This document shows positions 44,697 to 56,080 of a DNA stretch of 64,000 nucleotides, one piece after another (positions within the stretch are counted from its first letter, which is position 1; every line of letters starts with the position of its first letter). Source of the DNA: Excoecaria cochinchinensis (lineage: Eukaryota > Streptophyta > Magnoliopsida > Malpighiales > Euphorbiaceae); the NCBI GenBank assembly GCA_947683425.1, contig CANTUQ010000004.1, positions 5,618,001 to 5,682,000 of the forward strand, written 5' to 3'. Under the pieces are notes generated by a model. The model was not told the origin of the DNA, searched no databases, and saw nothing but the letters and a program-made list of their open reading frames with translations. A program made the position numbers and the translations under genes.

Positions 44697-44908
44697 ACAT
44701 ACCTGCATTTTGTTGTTCTTCTTAGATATTGAAAAGGACCTAAAGATTGATTCACAACCTGGCCACCCAGTTCATCAGTATAGAGGGTGTGCAGTACGAC
44801 AGACATACCTATATTTTGCCATTCTTCTTGGATACTGAAAAAAACCTGAAGACTAATCCACAAGCTATCCAACAAGTTCATCTGTATGAAGGGTGCGCAG
44901 TACGAGAG
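44697..44908 (+). repeat. 106-bp tandem duplication in T3
   Basis: Two diverged copies (44697-44802 and 44803-44908) share ACATACCT, TTCTTCTTRGATAYTGAAAA and GGGTGYGCAGTACGA. They correspond to the protein linker between RNase H and integrase (TEKD... in T2 near 28820). The copies differ at roughly one base in five, so the duplication is old. Confidence 0.7.
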
Positions 44909-45404
44909 GTATACTGATGACATGCAGCTGAGATGCCAGACAATAGGAAGGCCAAGAAGGTTGTGGAGGAAACCCATGCTGGGGTCTGCAGTCGGAACCC
45001 CTACAAGTGTCACGCTTTATTCCTCGATGCATGGGGCGAAACCACCACTGCCCGTTGAAGCACATCAAATCTTTAAGGGGCAGTCATGGAAGCAACGGCT
45101 ACAGCAGTTATAGCATATTAAATGGAGATAGGTTTTGGGATTAATATCTCAATCAGATCTATCAGAAAACACCTTATTCAATCGTTTGGGGAGAAAGTCA
45201 GAAAGCACCTACTAAAAGAGTGAGATTTGGTCTTCAAGCCAATAGGTCCGAGTGTTCCAGACGGACGAGGTAAATTCAGGTCAACGTATGAAGACCTATT
45301 TATTCTTGAAAAGTTGTTACGCAAGGGAACAGCATTCCAATAGACAGCAAGGGAAGCAAGTTCAAAGGACCAGACAGCATGAAAAGACCCAAAAAGATCC
45401 ATGG
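44909..45404 (+). pseudogene. pol: T3 integrase remnants
   Basis: 44909-45010 reads like the start of integrase (DDMQLRC, then ETHAGVC in shifting frames, matching QLRCLNGKEARKVMDETHAGICGAH of T2). After a deletion of the catalytic core, 45125-45404 resumes with NQIYQK and a tail ending at the ATGGCTAAAG boundary found after T2 integrase. No D,D-E residues remain. Confidence 0.65.
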
Positions 45405-46700
45405 CTAAAGACTAAAAATCAAAAGAAGAGAATAAATGTCGCGCGGGTTGAAAACCGAAAAAAGGTGGCCTTGCTAAAATTGAGTGCCTCATCAGGATAA
45501 AAACCAAAAAAAGGCATCCTGGTCAAAAATTAGAGGCTTGAGAGAAAATATCCAATCAAGAAAACCCGAGAGGGCTGATTGGAAATAGGAGTTTGATGCT
45601 CACAAGATCCAATCTGAGATTAGATGTAATTTTTCATTCTGAATCCATGTTAAATGGTGATCATGTATGGAGAAAGCATACTCAAATGTACACAATTTTG
45701 CGGAAAAATAAAAGACAAAAGCAGTTTAACTCATCATTTCCTAGTTCTTTTATAAAAAGAGAAACATCATTCATTACTGAATATGTGAAACCTAAATGGC
45801 TATACTCTACTTCTGCTCTCACCAACCAGATGCCTAAGCCGATGGGTCCTATTATCTACTATGGGGCTAAGTACCCTTCTCTTACATGCACTTATGGAGG
45901 CAAGGGTGTAGTCTCCGATCAAATTAGTTCGTTTTGCATACTCAAAGTTGTTTAGTCCCAGTATAAAACTAGCACATTGTTACTATCTCCCCTCTACCAT
46001 TCTTGCTACTCAGGCACTTCGGCCAACTCATCCTGCTATCAACTGTAAAGGCCAATTCTACAGCACCCTCATGATAGGAATCAAACTCATACAACCATAA
46101 TCTAAGACATAAGTACATGCCAATCATACCTGAAAGATCTTTGGTAACAGCTTCATCCTATTCGAAAAAAAAAGCCATTAGAGATGAAAATTGTAATTGG
46201 TGCTCTAAGCAAAAATTAGGCCAAAGGGCAGGGTGAAAACCTGGGAACAGGCAGTCTGTCCTACAAAAATGAAATGAATAAAAGCCGCTGGTTTGGGTTG
46301 GGTCCATTCCAGGCAAAAAATAAGGCACAGGGTTATGTGATAATCCGAAAAGTACGCATTTTTCGCTATGAAAAGCTAGTGTGAATATCCACAAGGGACG
46401 CACTACCTTCAAATAATAACTACAGGTTTCAGATGAGAACCTCATAATCCCCCAGAGGCATAAAATTCAAAAGCAATTCTAAGGGGCACCCATCCTACTG
46501 TAACTTACGACCAAACCGGCTGTTATCTCCAAATCCACTCAGATGAATTGTTATCCTGCATTCCTTCATACATATGTATCTCACGTGCATGCTCACCATT
46601 TTTCCTGCATATTTGACTTTCTAAGTCTTGCAAAAAGAGAGAACCGACAAAAGGCGAGTGACGACATTAATCAAAACACTAATTAAATCCATCCAACTAA
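45405..46700 (+). other. T3 3' region after pol
   Basis: 45405-45700 matches the spacer after T2 integrase (reverse complement of 27310-27630). 46290-46440 matches, in reverse complement, the intron of the T2 antisense ORF (CACACTAGCTTTTC and AACCCTGTGCCTTA phrases), so T3 or its ancestor also carried that antisense gene. The exons themselves are hardly recognisable. No sense extra ORF is seen. Confidence 0.55.
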
Positions 46701-47471
46701 CCGAAAACCTCTCAGGGGGCAGCCAACCATCAGAAGAGCTCTCAGGGGGCGATAAACCGAAGACCTCTCAGGGGGTAGCTAACCGAAGACCTCTCAGGGG
46801 GCGATCAACCGAAGACCTCTCAGGGGGCAGCTAATCGAAGACCTCTCAGGGGGCGATCAACCGAAGACCTCTCAGGGGGCACCCAATCGAAGACCTCCTA
46901 GGGGGCAACCAACAATCAAAAGACCTCTCAGGGGGCAGCCAACCATCAGAAGATCTCTCAGGGGGCGATCAACCGAAGACCTCTCAGGGGGCAGTCAACT
47001 GAAGACCTCTCAGGGGGCAGCTAATCGAAGACCTCTCAGGGGGCAGCTAATCGAAGACCTCCCAAGGGGCGATCAACCGAAGACCTCTCAGGGGGTAGCC
47101 AACCATCAGAAGACCTCTCAGGGGGTAGCGAACTGAAGACCTCTCAGGGGGTGGCAAACCGAAGACCTCTCAGGGGGCAATCAACCGAAGACCTCTCAAG
47201 GGGCAGTCAACCGAAGACCTCTCAAGGGGCAGCTAATCAAAGACCTCTCAGAGGGCAGTAAACTGAAGAACTCTCAGGGGGTAGTTAATAGAAGACCTCT
47301 CAGGGGGCGACCAACCGAAGACCTCTCAGGGGGCAGCTAATTGAAGTCCTCTCCGGGGGTGATCAACCTAAGACATCTCAGGGGGCAGCAAATCGAAGAC
47401 CTCTCAGGGGGCGATCAACCGAAGACCTCTCAGGGGGTAACCTGCCAGCCAAAGACCTCTCATGGGGCACC
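46701..47471 (+). repeat. 26-bp minisatellite, about 29 units, in T3 3' region
   Basis: Head-to-tail units share the core GAAGACCTCTCAGGGGG plus a 9-base variable end, mainly of CGATCAAC or CAGCTAAT type. These two types often alternate, suggesting a 52-bp dimer. Units 1, 8, 9 and 15 carry a 4-5 base longer end (CCAACCATCA). I counted 29 units by eye. It lies 120 bp before the PPT, in the hypervariable 3' region where Tat elements are known to acquire tandem repeats. It is non-coding. Confidence 0.93.
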
Positions 47472-47595
47472 ACCTCAGAAAAGATAGCACGCAAATAATA
47501 TCATCCAGTCTGAAAAAGCAACCGCCTCAAGTACGTGTCTCTTTCCTTCTTTTCTGAATTTTCGCTCACTGAGGCACCTGAGTTCTAGGTTTTCC

Positions 47596-47610
47596 AAAAT
47601 TGAGAGCAAC
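47596..47610 (+). other. T3 polypurine tract
   Basis: AAAATTGAGAGCAAC directly precedes the 3' LTR start TGTAGACACCGGG. It has the same AAAA-TG-G-GCAAC layout as the T2 tract but is less pure. Confidence 0.75.
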
Positions 47611-48091
47611 TGTAGACACCGGGTCCCGAGACAGTCCAAGATCAGGATTACCCAATGATGAAAATGATTCTTGCCATAAGCAAAAGTGTCGAAAATGATG
47701 TTTTCCTTGTTGAGACCCTCATTATTTTTAAATAAAAAAATAAAAAAAAAAAACAAACAAATAAATATATCTAAAAAATTATTTTTTATTATAAAAAAAT
47801 TATTAGGAAGTGTTATTTTTGATATTTTAGAAAGAGAATAAAATTAATTAATTAATTTAATTGAAAAAAAAGATTTAATATCAAGAAAAAGAAAAAAATA
47901 TTTAATTAGAAAAAAAAAGAAAGGAAAGTTAGTTAAAAAAAACACGTAAAAGCAAAAGTCCAAAATGTGAGGACAAATGCATTTATTTGGAAATGCAAAA
48001 GCAAAGTGGCCATGTTATCCTTTGGTGAGATGCGGCCACTTATATAAAGTGGCCGTGTCTCACCAAAGGTGAGACGCAGCCACATGGGGTA
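47611..48091 (+). mobile_element. T3 3' LTR, first about 480 bp
   Basis: Starts TGTAGACACCGGG and follows the 5' LTR (38695 onward) through the A-rich block to about 48091, where homology stops (CACATGGGG, then unrelated sequence). About 2.3 kb of the LTR is missing here. A 1.1-kb fragment of the same LTR type occurs at 55455-56545. Confidence 0.88.
48020..48067. repeat. Inverted repeat around a TATA-like box
   Basis: Arms CTTTGGTGAGATGCGGCC and GGCCGTGTCTCACCAAAG (near-perfect, about 22 bp with the flanking ACTT/AAGT) enclose TATATAAA (48041-48048). The 5' LTR has a shorter form without the TATA (39117-39155). The arms could form a hairpin or bind a dimeric protein. Confidence 0.75.
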
Positions 48092-50628
48092 GAAATCTGT
48101 GAGTTGAACAGAATAGAGTGACCCCGAAGGAATCACTTTACAGTAACAGTAAACAGTACATCAGTAAACAGTATATCAGTCATCAGAATGGTAGTCCCTC
48201 ATTGGCCTACCTAGTGGAGTCATCATGCTCCACAACAGTACAGTGCAGAATCCCTATGGCTAACCACTATATCCTGAACTAGATCACTACCAGACACTAC
48301 TAAGGGCCATAACTTTCAAAATAGACTTTCCGATCCACTTTTCAGATTTTATCAGATTCACTTACATTCATAGTTCATTTTCATTTCATTTTATCATTTA
48401 TACAACATACTCATCAATGTTGTACAATAAATGAATTATCTCATCAATTCAATGAAATTCATCTTATACTTATTTTACATAATAAGTAAACTTTGGGCAT
48501 TAAATGGCCATGAAAGTACTCCAAAGCCACACATTCTTTCTTTTTAATTATGCTTCAATTATTCATTTAATCACAAACAATTCTCAATATACTTATAGAT
48601 TCAATTACTTCAAACTTTTCACAGTATTTCCCACCGTGGACATAATGGAAAATTAACTTCAAATTATCCAATTTCATTCACTTAATTACAATTAAGTACT
48701 TATACTTCCAATTTATACTCATATTCATCTTATGATTTAATTATCATTAAGTACACTAATTTCATCTTTGGTTCATTATGTCAATTATTCAATTTTTCGT
48801 ATCATTCTTTTCATTAAATCTTCTTTTCCATATCTAATTACTCATCTATTCATTTTATCACTCCATTATCAAATAAATATCATAAAATTATCCCTTTTTC
48901 CATACTAACCCATTCGGTCACCACTAAATTCTTACCTTAACATTTATTTTTCATGCATTTAACACTTAATTCACTAATTTGAACCTCAATTCACATTTAT
49001 ATGCCTTTTAATCACACTAATTTATTAGGTATATAAAAATTATACTTATACATACCATGATGTCTTATTAGCACCAAACCTACAATTACTTTTCTTCTAA
49101 TTTAATCATTCCAGTACACTTACTCAACTTCTTCAACCTCAATTATCATCTCAATTTCAATTATACATACATTTACACAAAAATCATGATTCAACATAAT
49201 ATAAAACCCCAAATTTTCAAATGGAAATACTTGGATTTCGTAATCACAAACCTTAATTTCATGCTTAACTCTCCTCAAGCTTCCTGTTTCTTAGTTTTAC
49301 CCTTGGAAAACTCCTTTTTCCTTTTGATTCTTCTCCATGGCCGAATATACCTCACAACAAAACATCCATCAATTTCTTTATTTTATCAAATCAAACCTCA
49401 TAAACAAACTCTACACATCCTAGAGTACTCAAGGAAACAATTAAATCAAATTAAAACCATCAAATCCTCTTACCTCCTTTTGAAGACATAACCTCAAATC
49501 CATGATTTTCCTTTCTTTTAACCCAAAAATAAAACACTAGATGTTGCTATGATCACAAGGAGGGGCTGGATTCACTTTAAATTGCTTGAATCAAAGGAGA
49601 AATCAAGCAAATTATAAAGAAAATGAAAGAAAAAGAGAGAGGAAAAGAAGAACAAGGCCACGGTTTTGAAGAGCAAACAAAGAGGGAAGAGAAACGTGAA
49701 CATCACTTGATTTTACAGATTTTGGGCATTTATGGGGTAGGTGAGAGTAGGTGCAAGTCATAAATTGATAATTATCCATTTCTTTGTGCCAACTTAAATC
49801 AATTCTCTCACTTCCTAACTCTAAAATCACTCAAATAAAATTCCATAATTCACATCACATCAAAACTAGGCTGTACACAAAATTTCACCTCAATCCGAGT
49901 TTGTTTACAGTCCGATTCAATCAAATTAATCCGGTCATTAAATTTCAAAGTCCTCAAAAAAAATTCTATTTTTACTATCAAAAACTCATAAATATTATCT
50001 AGAATGAATCTGGAAATTTTCATCAATTTTGGACATCATTTGCTATTTTCAAAGCCTCGGTCAAACCTCCGGTCAACTAAATACTATTTAAATCGAAATC
50101 ATTTTTTTTTCTTGTTTATAAAGCTTAATTCCTCATACAAATTACTTCATAACACTCAAAATATATTCATTAGACTCCATGAATATTTTTGGCTCAATTG
50201 GAGGCTATTCTCCGGTCTGGTAATAATTTATTTGGCCGATAGCTAAATTCTCAAAGTCATCAAAACTCTAATTTCTTTATACCAATAGATTCTATTTATC
50301 AATACAAGTGTGGTCATATTTTTAAAATATTTTTCTGAAGCCTGTAGCTCAAGTTATAGTCCGGTCAAGTTTTTGGTCAAAATCGGTCGAACCGGGCTGA
50401 TTTGACCCATCTGAACGCTCCACAGACGGGCTGGCCATCCCTCCAATGACGGGAAGCCTGTCGCTCAGTCCACTGACACCCGTTTATCACTACAGACACC
50501 CGTCTGTCCCACAAGATTCCAGAATTGCCCTTTTTCACTGTTTTGACCATTCCGGACTCGTTTGAACTCCGATTGACCTGAAATTTGCGCCTACGGACTC
50601 GTATTGACGAGCTCTATCCAATGATATA

Positions 50629-50693
<65 letters not shown>

Positions 50694-50782
50694 TCATTCC
50701 AAAAGTTACTATTCACCTTAAAATCACTATTCACTATCGAAAAGTATTATTTTCAACCAACCCGGTATTGGGGGTTATTACA
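48092..50782 (-). mobile_element. LTR-like segment S5 (probable chromovirus-type LTR)
   Basis: On the minus strand it begins TGTAATAACCCCC at 50782, a relative of the TGTAACACCCC starts, exactly where C1 integrase breaks off. The left limit is uncertain (a TG at 48099 is possible) and no TSD was found. The contents are AT-rich, with an (AT)n tract at 50628-50690 and GACGGGC/ACCCGTC motifs at 50420-50510. No coding sequence is supported; reading frames at 49186-50246 lack any recognisable domain. Confidence 0.6.
50628..50690. repeat. (AT)n microsatellite
   Basis: About 60 bases of alternating AT with two short breaks, inside S5. Confidence 0.95.
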
Positions 50783-51960
50783 TGAAATACGTTGTACAAC
50801 TTAGCTAACTCCAATGGCAAAGCTGGCCTTTGGGCAATTGGTCCGATCTTTTCCAAAATCTCATAAGGTCCTATGAATCTAGGACTTAATTTTCCTTTCC
50901 TATCAAAACGAAGAATCTTATGCCAAGGAGAAACCTTCAAAAACACTTTATCCCCAACTTGGTACTTCATATCTTTCCGCTTTAAATTGGCATAAGATCT
51001 CTATCTGTCCTTGGTTGTCTTTAAATTTTGTTGCACATCCTTAATCTTTTCTTTAGTATCTCTAACCAATTCTAGGCCAACAAAAGAATGTTCAGTCAGT
51101 TCAGTCTAACAAACTGGAGTCCTACACTTCCTACCATATAAAGCCTTATATGGAGCCATTCTTATGCTCATCTGATGACTGTTATTGTATGCGAACTCCA
51201 TTAGAGAAACATATCTGTCCCAATAGCCAGAAAAATCCAAAGCATATCCTCAAAAATCTGAATCACCCTCTCTAACTGCCTGTCTGTTTGAGGATGCCAA
51301 CCAGTACTAAAGTTCAATCGAGTACCCAAAGTAGCTTGCAACTCTTTCTAAAACTTTGACGTAAATCTCGGATCCCAGTCTGACACAATTGATAAAGGAA
51401 TTCCATGCAATCTGACTACCTCATTAACATAAATTTCTACCAATCTATCCATCGGGTAATCGAGGCGGACCGATAAAAAGTGAGCCGACTTGGTGAGCCG
51501 ATCAACTATAACCCAAACCGAGTCATGTTTCCTTTGAGTCAACAGCGAACTCGATACAAAATCAATAGTAACATCATCCCACTTCCACTGAGGAATGGGT
51601 AAAAGATTAAGCAACCCAGATGGAACTTGGTGCTCAGCCTTTACCTGACAAAATCTACAATATCTCTCTTCATTCCAGGCCACTAGTAACATTTTTTCAG
51701 ATCTCTATACATCTTCTCACTTCCAGGGTGCATAGTAAAAACCGTAGTGTGTGCCTCTATCAAAAGCTTTTTCTTCAACTAATCATTATTGGGCACACAC
51801 CAATAATTTCGATAACTTAGCACCCCATCCCTAACAGAAAAGTTAGTCTGAATACCACTCTGAACCACTTGCATCAATTTCTGCAATTTTGAATCATCTC
51901 TCTAAGTATCAATAATCCACTGCTTTAGGCCTAGCTTTCAGTTGGGCAATCAAAGCTCCC
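50783..51960 (-). pseudogene. pol: C1 pol: integrase, cut before the chromodomain
   Basis: On the minus strand: degraded zinc finger (CRFCQVKAEHQVPSG), core KWDDVTIDFV and VSDWDPRFTSKF (Trp where Arg is usual after SD), then FLKVSPWHKILRF and RFIGPYEILEKIGP, the GPY/F module. The reading stops at LYNVFHV, where S5 begins. Interior C2 continues at this point into a chromodomain-like tail. It is broken by several stops and shifts. Family: Ty3/gypsy chromovirus, Del/Tekay-like. Confidence 0.82.
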
Positions 51961-53435
51961 TCCGAATCAAACCTCCACTTAATGTGCTGCAATGCTAAAG
52001 TCGAAACTGACTTCCAATTCAAACCATCAGCGACTACATTCGCCTTTCCCAGATAATAGTCCAAAATACAATCATAATTCTTGAAAAGCTCTAACCACCG
52101 ATATTGCCTTAAATTTAACTCTTTCTACATGAGGAGATACTTTAAACTCTTATGGTCAGTGAAAATCCTACACGTCTCCCCATACAGATAATGGCGCTAA
52201 ATCTTAAGAGCAAAAACCACAGCAGCTAGTTCTAAATGATGCGTCGGATAATTCTGCTCATGGGGCTTCAAGTGATGGGAAGCATAGGCTATGACCTTAA
52301 CATCTTCCATTAGAACACAGCCAAGTCCAACACCTAAAGCATCACTGTACATAATACCCGAGATGGGTTGAGTAAGTACAGGAGCCTTGACCAACAAACC
52401 CTTCAATTGCTCAAAACTCGCTTGACATTTGTAAGACCATTCAAATTTCACACCTTTCCGAAGAAGTCTAGTCATTGATGCAGCAATAACCAAAAATCCT
52501 TTCACAAACTGCCTGTAATATTCGGCTAAACCCAAAAAGCTCCTAACCTCAGGCACATTCTGAGGTGCTTTCCAATCCATAATAGCTTCAATCTTTGATG
52601 GATCCACTCGGATACCTTCTGAGGAAACAATATGTCCTAGAAAAGACACCTCTTTCAACCAGAAATCACATTTGCCAAGCTTAGCAAAAAGCTGGTGATC
52701 TCTCAATATTTGAAGCACCAAACGCAAATGTTCCTCATGCTCACTTTCATTCTTTGAGTATACCAAGATGTCATCAATGAATACCACAACAAATTGGTTG
52801 AGATATGGCCTAAATACCCTGTTTATTAAATCCATAAAAATCGCTGGTGCATTGGTCAACCCAAACGGCATCACTAAGAACTCATAATGGCCATATCATG
52901 TCCGAAAAGCAGTCTTAACAATATCCACATCCTTAACCCGAAGCTGATAGTAACCGGACCACAAATCAATCTTAGAAAAGATTCTAGCCCCTCTCAACTG
53001 ATCAAATAAATCCTCTATGCTTGGCAACGAATACTTGTTCTTCACAATAACTTTATTAATCTAGCGGTAGTCAATACACATCCTTAGAGTCCCGTCTTTT
53101 TTCTTGACAAACAACACCGGAGCACCCTATGGAGATACACTGGGTCTGATAAAACCTTTATCTAATAGCTCCTGTAATTGAGTCTTAACTTCATTCAATT
53201 CTACAGGAGCAATTCAATAAGGTGCTTTAGAAATAGGAGCCATACTCGGCAAAATCTCCATGGATAGCTCTACTTCCCTCTCCGGAGTCAAACTAGGCAA
53301 CTCTCCTGAAACACATGTTCAAACTCTCTAACCACTGGAATATCCTAAATCCTTACTTGACTAGGCCTAAAATCCAACACCACAGCAAAAAAATGGCTCA
53401 CATCTTTTCCTCATAAAATGCCTAGCTTGCATAGC
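51961..53435 (-). pseudogene. pol: C1 pol: reverse transcriptase and RNase H
   Basis: RT motifs MPFGLTNAPAIFMDL and VVVFIDDILVYSKN (FIDD near 52763-52790, aspartates kept), then GFLVIAASMTRLL. The RNase H part includes DALGVGLGCVLM and ASHHLKPHEQNYPTHHLELAAVVFAL. Stops: TGA 52896 (Arg in C3), TAG near 52197 (Trp expected) and TAG near 52126. The N-terminal RT before 52875 is in another frame. It is not functional. Confidence 0.85.
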
Positions 53436-53870
53436 TTAAATTACATTACCCAAAGGACCAGAACCCAGACCTTTCACCACAACAGAAGATCGATCTCCAC
53501 TTCGCAATACCACAGTCTTCCTAAAACAATCCACTATGGTCCGATGCTTAGAAAGCCAATCCATTCCCAAAATTAGATCAAACTCACGAAAAGGCAAATC
53601 AGTCAGATCAACCGGAAACTCTATACCTTGAACAATTAGGGGACAATTCTTATACACTCTACTCATATTGACACTATGCCCTAAGGGACTGGTCACACAA
53701 ATCTCATAATCTAACTAATCAACATCATGAAAATTAGCATACAATTTATCAGAACACAAATATGAGTGTGTGGATCCAGGGTCCATTAGAGCATAAAACT
53801 CAGTGTCATAGAGTAGGAACTTACCAGCAATCACTTTGGACGCATCCTGCTCTTCCCGAGCTCTCATTTC
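53436..53870 (-). pseudogene. pro: C1 protease
   Basis: YALMDPGSTHSYLC (Asp-Pro-Gly in place of D-S/T-G, as in many Del/Tekay relatives), then after TAG at 53715 (Gln expected) LDYEICVTSPLGHSVN, EFDLILGMDWLSKH and VVLRSGDRSSVVVKG. It aligns end to end with C2 and C3. Confidence 0.82.
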
Positions 53871-55085
53871 ATAGGCCGTCGCTGGTGCCATTTGAGGATG
53901 GTCCACTGACTCAGATGGAACTCCATCTCTAGGCCGACCACCTTGACCTCTTCCTCTACCTCTACCTCTACCTTTGCTAGCTTGAGGGGCATTAGACCCA
54001 GCTCTACTGGCCTTTTGCTGCTCCCGAGTGTTCTCACTCAACTTAGGCAATTGGCAAGAAAATGATATGTTCTTCCACATCGAAAACAACCTCCAGTCAA
54101 CCAACGACACTCGCCCTTATGGCACTTACTACAGTGAGAACACTCCGGCACCACTTTGTCTTGACACCCGAACCACCTCTACCTGAACCTGACACATATG
54201 AAGATCCATGCCTTCTACCCCTCGTAGCAGGACTGTTGGAGGATTCATCTGCAGAATTTACTTGAGGATTCCTTGACCTCTTACCCAAGGATGAACCTCC
54301 ATGAGGGGGATTCTGCTTTTGAGCTCTCTCTCTCAAAAGAGTCTCTAAGCATTCTGCTCTCAAGGCTGCTTGTACAATCTGGTAATAGCTGATTGTAGGC
54401 GCACTAATAAGAGATATCAACATCACCCTCAATGACTCATTCAGGCCAGCCTTAAAATGTTGACAACGAAAATCTTCAGTGAGGATACCCGGCGGAGCAT
54501 ACTTACTGAGCCTATTGAATTCCTTCTCTTACTGAGCCTATTGAATTCCTTCTTATACTGAGCCACCGGCAAGGCCCTCTGCTTGAGACTTAAAAACTGA
54601 GCCCACCTAACCTCCTTATAAGCCTTAGTGACATACTTCTTATTAAACTCCCTTTCAAAGAACTCCCACGTGACTGGGTCGAGCAACTGAGGATTTATGC
54701 ATACTAACTTCCACCAGTTATAGGCAGAACCCTGTAAAAGGGAGACTACACACTCCACTTGCCTTTTCGGAGGACAGCGAATCTCTTCCAAAACCCTCAC
54801 TACCTTCTCAATCCACTTCTCAGCTAACTCAGATTCATCCAAACTCATCCCATAGAAGTCTTCTGCCCCAGACTTCCTCATACTTTCTATCAGGGCTATC
54901 GGAGCGGTCACCCTCTCTAAGACCCTAGCCATGTCTTGAAAGATCTTAAGCATAGCCTCAAAAGGCACGGCTGGAGCCTCAGGTGGCACCCTAGCTGGCT
55001 GAGCAAAACCAGACACAGATGGATCATGCTCTAGGGGATTCACACTCTCTACTGACCCCTCGAGGGACCCACGTGCAGACTCCAT
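53871..55085 (-). pseudogene. gag: C1 gag
   Basis: ATG at 55085 (MESARGSLEGSVESV) begins 93 bases after the PBS. The retrotransposon-gag core is clear (KWIEKVVRVLEEIRCP, ECVVSLLQGSAYNWWKL, FFEREFNKKYV, AQFLSLKQRALPVAQY). A 26-bp tandem duplication (54503-54554) throws the frame just after KEFNRLSK. The remainder reads on in other frames: ISAPTISYYQIVQAALRAE, a basic linker, a zinc-knuckle region (near 54060-54150) and a Gly/Arg-rich stretch (GRGRGRGRGQGG). Confidence 0.85.
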
Positions 55086-55177
55086 CTAAAATAAAATATA
55101 AAACAAACCGCATTAGGCCAACATAGTCCCAAACACATATCTACATCCTGCGGTCGTCCAGAAATGCCTAAATCTAG

Positions 55178-55189
55178 GCTCTGATACTA
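55178..55189 (-). other. C1 primer-binding site (initiator tRNA-Met)
   Basis: On the minus strand TAGTATCAGAGC lies five bases after the LTR end. It differs by one base from TGGTATCAGAGC, the complement of the plant initiator tRNA-Met 3' end used by chromoviruses. Confidence 0.85.
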
Positions 55190-55454
55190 AAAATTGTAAC
55201 ACCCCGTATCTATATGTAAGGGAGCTCATCCATAAGAGGAGTGAGACCCCGTATAGATAAGGGTGCCACCAAACCGAATCACAACCAAGCAAACAATTGA
55301 TAAAATAAATAGAATAAATAAAAATTCTACAACTGATAACATACACAAAACTGCCAACAGAAATCTCAATATCTTCTTTCATAGATATAACAAAATATTC
55401 ATTACAAGGAGAGGAGTACAATATCGTTCTTTTCCTCTTAAATATTTTGGTGTT

Positions 55455-55768
55455 TATCACTGCTCGACAAGGGAGACAAATTGAGACATCTTATTTGCAT
55501 TCTAAAAATTCTGAGGGTAAACATTCTTGGACCCATTTTTACCACTCCGTTCCATTTTGTTTGTGTTTACTGTTAATATTAGTTTTGCTATTATTGCTCA
55601 TTATTCTTGCTACTATCATCAATATTATCAGCATTACTTATTTTATTCTCGTTGTTATCTTTATTATTATTATTACTATTATTATTATTATTATTACTAC
55701 TATTATTACTAGCGTTATTACATGTTAGTGTTCGTTTATTATTTTTGCTACTGGTGCCATTATTTTAC

Positions 55769-55802
<34 letters not shown>

Positions 55803-56025
55803 ATTATTATTATTATTATTATTCTCATTGTTATAGTTAATGTTATTATGTTTATTATTATATTGTTGGGTTGTTGTTATGATTATTATTATTTTGATTA
55901 ATATTGTTTTCTACTGTTATCGTTGTTTTATTTTGATTATTAGCACTATTATTATTATTAGCAGTATTATTATTATCAACGTTATTATTTGTCTATGTTG
56001 GTCATTATTGTTATCATATTGTTAA

Positions 56026-56080
<55 letters not shown>

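Larger units (their letters stand above)
38695..48091 (+). mobile_element. Tat/Ogre-clade element T3, internally deleted, 3' LTR truncated
   Basis: 5' LTR 38695-41481, tRNA-Arg type PBS 41483-41500, leader, degraded gag 42620-43958, a pre-RT scrap, a few RT codons, an integrase-linker duplication, an integrase C-terminal remnant ending about 45404, a 3' region with minisatellite 46701-47471, PPT 47596-47610 and the start of the 3' LTR 47611-48091. Protease, most of RT, both RNase H domains and the integrase core are missing. The right end is lost, so the TSD cannot be checked (the left flank is TAATA). It could only have moved with proteins from a relative, or it decayed after insertion. Confidence 0.88.

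Noticed and set aside
46628..46834. Ser/Gly-rich small protein over the minisatellite
   Set aside because: It exists only because the repeat start is open in one frame; units of 26 bp change frame each repeat.
46701..47471. CRISPR-like array
   Set aside because: Units are contiguous with no unique spacers, there are no cas genes, and it sits in a plant retroelement 3' region.
49186..50246. Possible host gene in the AT-rich segment
   Set aside because: Short reading frames without domain, codon bias or splice logic, inside LTR-like S5.
55447..56025. Leu/Cys/Tyr-rich reading frames
   Set aside because: Same microsatellite artefact; the Cys run is a TTG array.
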